Positions 61,805-64,000 of a stretch of 64,000 bases of DNA are shown piece after piece. The notes under the pieces were generated by a model. That model did not search any database and was not told the DNA's origin. It worked only from the letters and a program-made list of their open reading frames with translations. A program made the translations under genes and the position numbers. Position 1 is the stretch's first letter. The number at the start of each line of letters is the position of its first letter. Source of the DNA: Dyadobacter beijingensis DSM 21582 (GTDB lineage Bacteria > Bacteroidota > Bacteroidia > Cytophagales > Spirosomataceae). Where the stretch lies: assembly GCF_000382205.1 (NCBI RefSeq), contig NZ_KB907793.1, positions 124,001 to 188,000 of the forward strand, given 5' to 3'.

Positions 61805-61916
61805 GTTTTTGGATCCTTTCAAATACCGAACGATCGGTAAAGAAATTTGGTTCAGCTATATGCAAAGTTTATGAAAGGGATTTTATACGATATGCCTACC
61901 GGTACGCAATTTCCAG

Positions 61917-62198
61917 CTACTCCTGCATCCGTTTAGCAAGCGCAGCATGGACGGCCTTTGCAGCATTTCTTTCATTTTGTTTCCATATCCACCATCTCAG
62001 CAGGAGAAAAGGGGACATGGCAACGGCCGAAATCGCGGCACCCACGGCGAGTACAATGATCAGGACGATCCTTACAATTTTCAAAACGAAATTATTCATA
62101 GCATTGGGAGGTGGGGGCGTTTCCCCTGGGTTGATCATGAAAACCGGACGTTCACTCGCCGATAATCCATTGAATTTTAGTTCAGTACGTAGTTCCAT
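61917..62198 (-). CDS. Small membrane protein coupled to glycosyltransferase
   Basis: This 93-residue protein has one strong TM helix (~39-60, IVRIVLIIVLAVGAAISAVA) and a basic C-terminal tail (LLRWWIWKQNERNAAKAV). The ATG at 62198 lies inside the end of the glycosyltransferase gene (22-bp overlap), a typical translational-coupling arrangement; internal ATGs could also be used. Family not recognised. It may be a membrane partner for the glycosyltransferase. Confidence 0.6.
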   Translation of the reverse strand: MELRTELKFNGLSASERPVFMINPGETPPPPNAMNNFVLKIVRIVLIIVLAVGAAISAVAMSPFLLLRWWIWKQNERNAAKAVHAALAKRMQE

Positions 62199-63253
62199 TG
62201 GTCAATGATGTTGCCCAATTCGAGCAGTGGGAATTTTTCCGACTTGTGGTCCCGCATGCGCTTGCGAAGGCCGTCGTCTTTCATGATGGTAGCCAGCGAG
62301 TCGGCCATTTCGTTCACGTTTTCCGGTTCCACGAGCATACCGTTCCGGCCGTTTTCGATCAGTTCTTCCGGGCCAGTGTCGCAGTCGAACGCGACGATCG
62401 GCAGGCGGAATGCCAGCGCTTCGAGCAGGACCATCGGCAGTCCTTCGAACCGCGAGCTCAGGCAGTAGACAGATGCCTCTTCAAAATATTTGAAAACCGC
62501 CCTGGTAGCGCCAACGAGTTCTACGGAATCACTGATACCGAGTTCCGTTATCCGATTTTCGAGGAGCGGCCTCACTTCGCCGTCACCTATGATCAGTAGC
62601 TTCCATTCTTTCCGTAGCTGGGGCGGGAGCAGGCTCCAAGCATCTACCAGGAGGTCGAAACCTTTCTGAAATGTAAGCCTGCCGACAGAAATGACCGTTT
62701 GGGTCGGGTTTTCGTTCACCTGCTGTTCTTCGAGAAACATCGGATTGGGAATGTGCACCAACTGCGCATTGCGGTACCAGGCGCCCTGTTTCCAGTAGTT
62801 CGCGTCGCGGGCGGTGAGCGTGACAATGCTGTCGGCAAAACAGAGCGATAGCTGCCGGGCCAGCGGCCTCGATTTCATACCCAGGTTTACCTTGAAATTA
62901 AAGTGCTCCCACACGACATGGCGAACACCGGTGAATGCCAGCGCAGGTACCGAATGCATGGCCATATTCGACTCGATTGTGACAAACGTTTCGATATCGT
63001 GATGCTTGACCCACCTCCTGATCTTCTTTTGAGAATTGATAACCTTTCCGATACCCCGAAGGTGGTCCGATTGCAGACTGGTCACTTTCACACTCGGTTC
63101 CAGGGGGAAAAAGATGTTGTTCGGATCGCCGTTCAGGCTCAGTACGTGTACGTTATAGTTTTTCTTTGCTAATTCATTTATAATGACCGAAGCTACACGT
63201 TCCGTTCCGCCAACTGACGAAATGTTGTAAATAAAAAAGGCTATATTAGGCAT
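62177..63253 (-). CDS. GT4-type glycosyltransferase
   Basis: This 358-residue protein has the GT-B fold of family 4: an N-terminal SSVGGTERVASVIINELAKK and a C-terminal nucleotide-sugar domain with VISVGRLTFQKGFDLLVDAW, LLIIGDGEVRP, SRFEGLPMVLLEALAFRLPIV and the GPEELIENGRNGMLVEP acidic region. It transfers a sugar to a glycan acceptor in the cytoplasm, probably for capsule, exopolysaccharide or LPS. It follows a partial acyltransferase-3 gene on the same strand, consistent with a polysaccharide locus extending past the right edge. Confidence 0.93.
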   Translation of the reverse strand: MPNIAFFIYNISSVGGTERVASVIINELAKKNYNVHVLSLNGDPNNIFFPLEPSVKVTSLQSDHLRGIGKVINSQKKIRRWVKHHDIETFVTIESNMAMHSVPALAFTGVRHVVWEHFNFKVNLGMKSRPLARQLSLCFADSIVTLTARDANYWKQGAWYRNAQLVHIPNPMFLEEQQVNENPTQTVISVGRLTFQKGFDLLVDAWSLLPPQLRKEWKLLIIGDGEVRPLLENRITELGISDSVELVGATRAVFKYFEEASVYCLSSRFEGLPMVLLEALAFRLPIVAFDCDTGPEELIENGRNGMLVEPENVNEMADSLATIMKDDGLRKRMRDHKSEKFPLLELGNIIDQWNYVLN

Positions 63254-63317
63254 GCGGTTATGATCCTGGTGTCGAATTTTATGAGGGTAGTAATCTAAAT
63301 CAAATTAAAGGTTTCAA

Positions 63318-64000
63318 TTAGTTCTTAATTAATGCTTTACGGGAATCAAATCGTTTATCCAGCATGGATTTTAGCAAGCTGATCAAGGGTTTTTCGAACC
63401 ACCGATGTAATATGATGCTCACTAAGCAGACCAGCACCATCGAAAATACCAGGCCGAGAAAATCAAATACAGGCCCATGCAAACCAATTCGCACATACAC
63501 CAGCCTCAGGAATGCGTAAATGACAAAAGGGTGAACGAGATACATGGCATAACTAGAATCGCCCAGCAATACCAGGGTTGAATGGAATTTATTTTTGATA
63601 TTAATGTGATTTTCCAACATAAGAAAACCGCACGCGACAAGAAAAGCAGGAATTCCGAATAGCAGGGACCGGTGCGAAGACAGACCATAGACATATTCGG
63701 CATACATCAGGAAAATCAACGCTGCGAATCCAACCCAGACCAATGCGTTTTTGAAGGATTGTCCTGCCGTGCGTAGCCGGTGATTCCACAGATAGTATAA
63801 AATTCCTCCCGCGACAAATTCCATGATCATACTGCTGCCCCAAATGCGAAGCACGTAGCTTTCCCAGGAGACGAAGCTAGAAATCAGTACAAAAAGGGAC
63901 AGTCCGGCCAGACAGGCAATCATCCCCTTTTTATCTCCGAAAATGGTGATAAACAAGGCGATGGACACGTAGAAGAACATTTCGTAGTTCAATGTCCAAC
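63318..64000 (-). CDS. Acyltransferase family 3 protein, 5' part outside window
   Basis: The frame is open to the right edge, so the N-terminal half is missing. The visible 227 residues begin WTLNYEMFFY, a hallmark of acyltransferase-3 membrane proteins, followed by about eight TM helices with the SSYAMYLVHPFVIY motif and a C-terminal WFEKPLISLLKS. Family members O-acylate surface glycans such as LPS or exopolysaccharide. With the neighbouring glycosyltransferase it probably belongs to a polysaccharide gene cluster. Confidence 0.9.
   Translation of the reverse strand, partial: WTLNYEMFFYVSIALFITIFGDKKGMIACLAGLSLFVLISSFVSWESYVLRIWGSSMIMEFVAGGILYYLWNHRLRTAGQSFKNALVWVGFAALIFLMYAEYVYGLSSHRSLLFGIPAFLVACGFLMLENHINIKNKFHSTLVLLGDSSYAMYLVHPFVIYAFLRLVYVRIGLHGPVFDFLGLVFSMVLVCLVSIILHRWFEKPLISLLKSMLDKRFDSRKALIKN

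Noticed and set aside
1..64000. rRNA, tRNA, CRISPR, insertion sequences, prophage
   Set aside because: No tRNA-like cloverleaf in the gaps, no spaced short repeats, no transposase or integrase, and no capsid or terminase genes were seen.

Overview
The window looks like a chromosomal segment of a Bacteroidota bacterium of the order Cytophagales, most like Dyadobacter and relatives (family Spirosomataceae). This is inferred from gene content, not from a database search. The pointers are four large secreted proteins ending in type IX secretion (T9SS) C-terminal domains, plus a remnant of a fifth. There is also an FtsX-type permease of the Bacteroidota layout, a TonB-plug protein, LytTR and NarL two-component pairs, and moderate-to-high GC with weak Shine-Dalgarno sites. 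No rRNA, tRNA, CRISPR array, insertion sequence or phage module was found.

Layout. 0-1.7 kb: the 3' part of a repetitive beta-rich surface protein and a small secreted protein. 1.9-5.9 kb: an FtsX permease, preceded by a palindromic site, convergent with an SDR/DUF2867 protein. 6-12.8 kb: a dense signalling block with a LytTR regulator and LytS-like kinase, a NarL-type regulator and kinase, and two receiver-like proteins that lack the phospho-acceptor Asp. 12.9-19.8 kb: two giant T9SS surface proteins. 19.8-23.8 kb: a BON-LysM protein, a DUF6624 protein, a MscS channel, a third degenerate and truncated regulator, and a receiver-AraC regulator. 24.4-30.7 kb: a 2100-residue T9SS protein built as an A-B-A-B module repeat. 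30.8-35.2 kb: small envelope proteins, a DUF808 membrane protein, a DUF1343 (NamZ-like) protein and a zinc-ribbon protein. 35.2-38.4 kb: a T9SS protein with about a dozen copies of a ~50-residue repeat. 38.5-40.4 kb: an SDR with a divergent HxlR regulator, and an ArsR regulator followed by a decayed oxidoreductase. 40.4-45.2 kb: a plug-domain protein without a barrel, and a putative acyl-ACP reductase. 45.5-50.3 kb: an apparent catabolic operon (isochorismatase-like hydrolase, YtcJ-like amidohydrolase, alginate-export-type porin, haloalkane-dehalogenase-like hydrolase). 50.5-59.6 kb: two paralogous TPR histidine kinases and a sigma-54-dependent response regulator, then an AraC/hydrolase/Crp operon behind a candidate sigma-54 promoter. 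59.6-64 kb: a T9SS fragment, a PNPOx-family protein, a TetR regulator, a glycosyltransferase and an acyltransferase cut by the window edge.

Themes. Eleven two-component proteins sit in 64 kb, many beside surface-protein or envelope genes. The most notable points are a LytS-like kinase that has lost the middle of its catalytic region in frame, three receiver-like proteins without an acceptor Asp, and a plausible complete sigma-54 circuit at 50.5-59.6 kb (kinases, activator, paired upstream palindromes, -24/-12 promoter, target operon).
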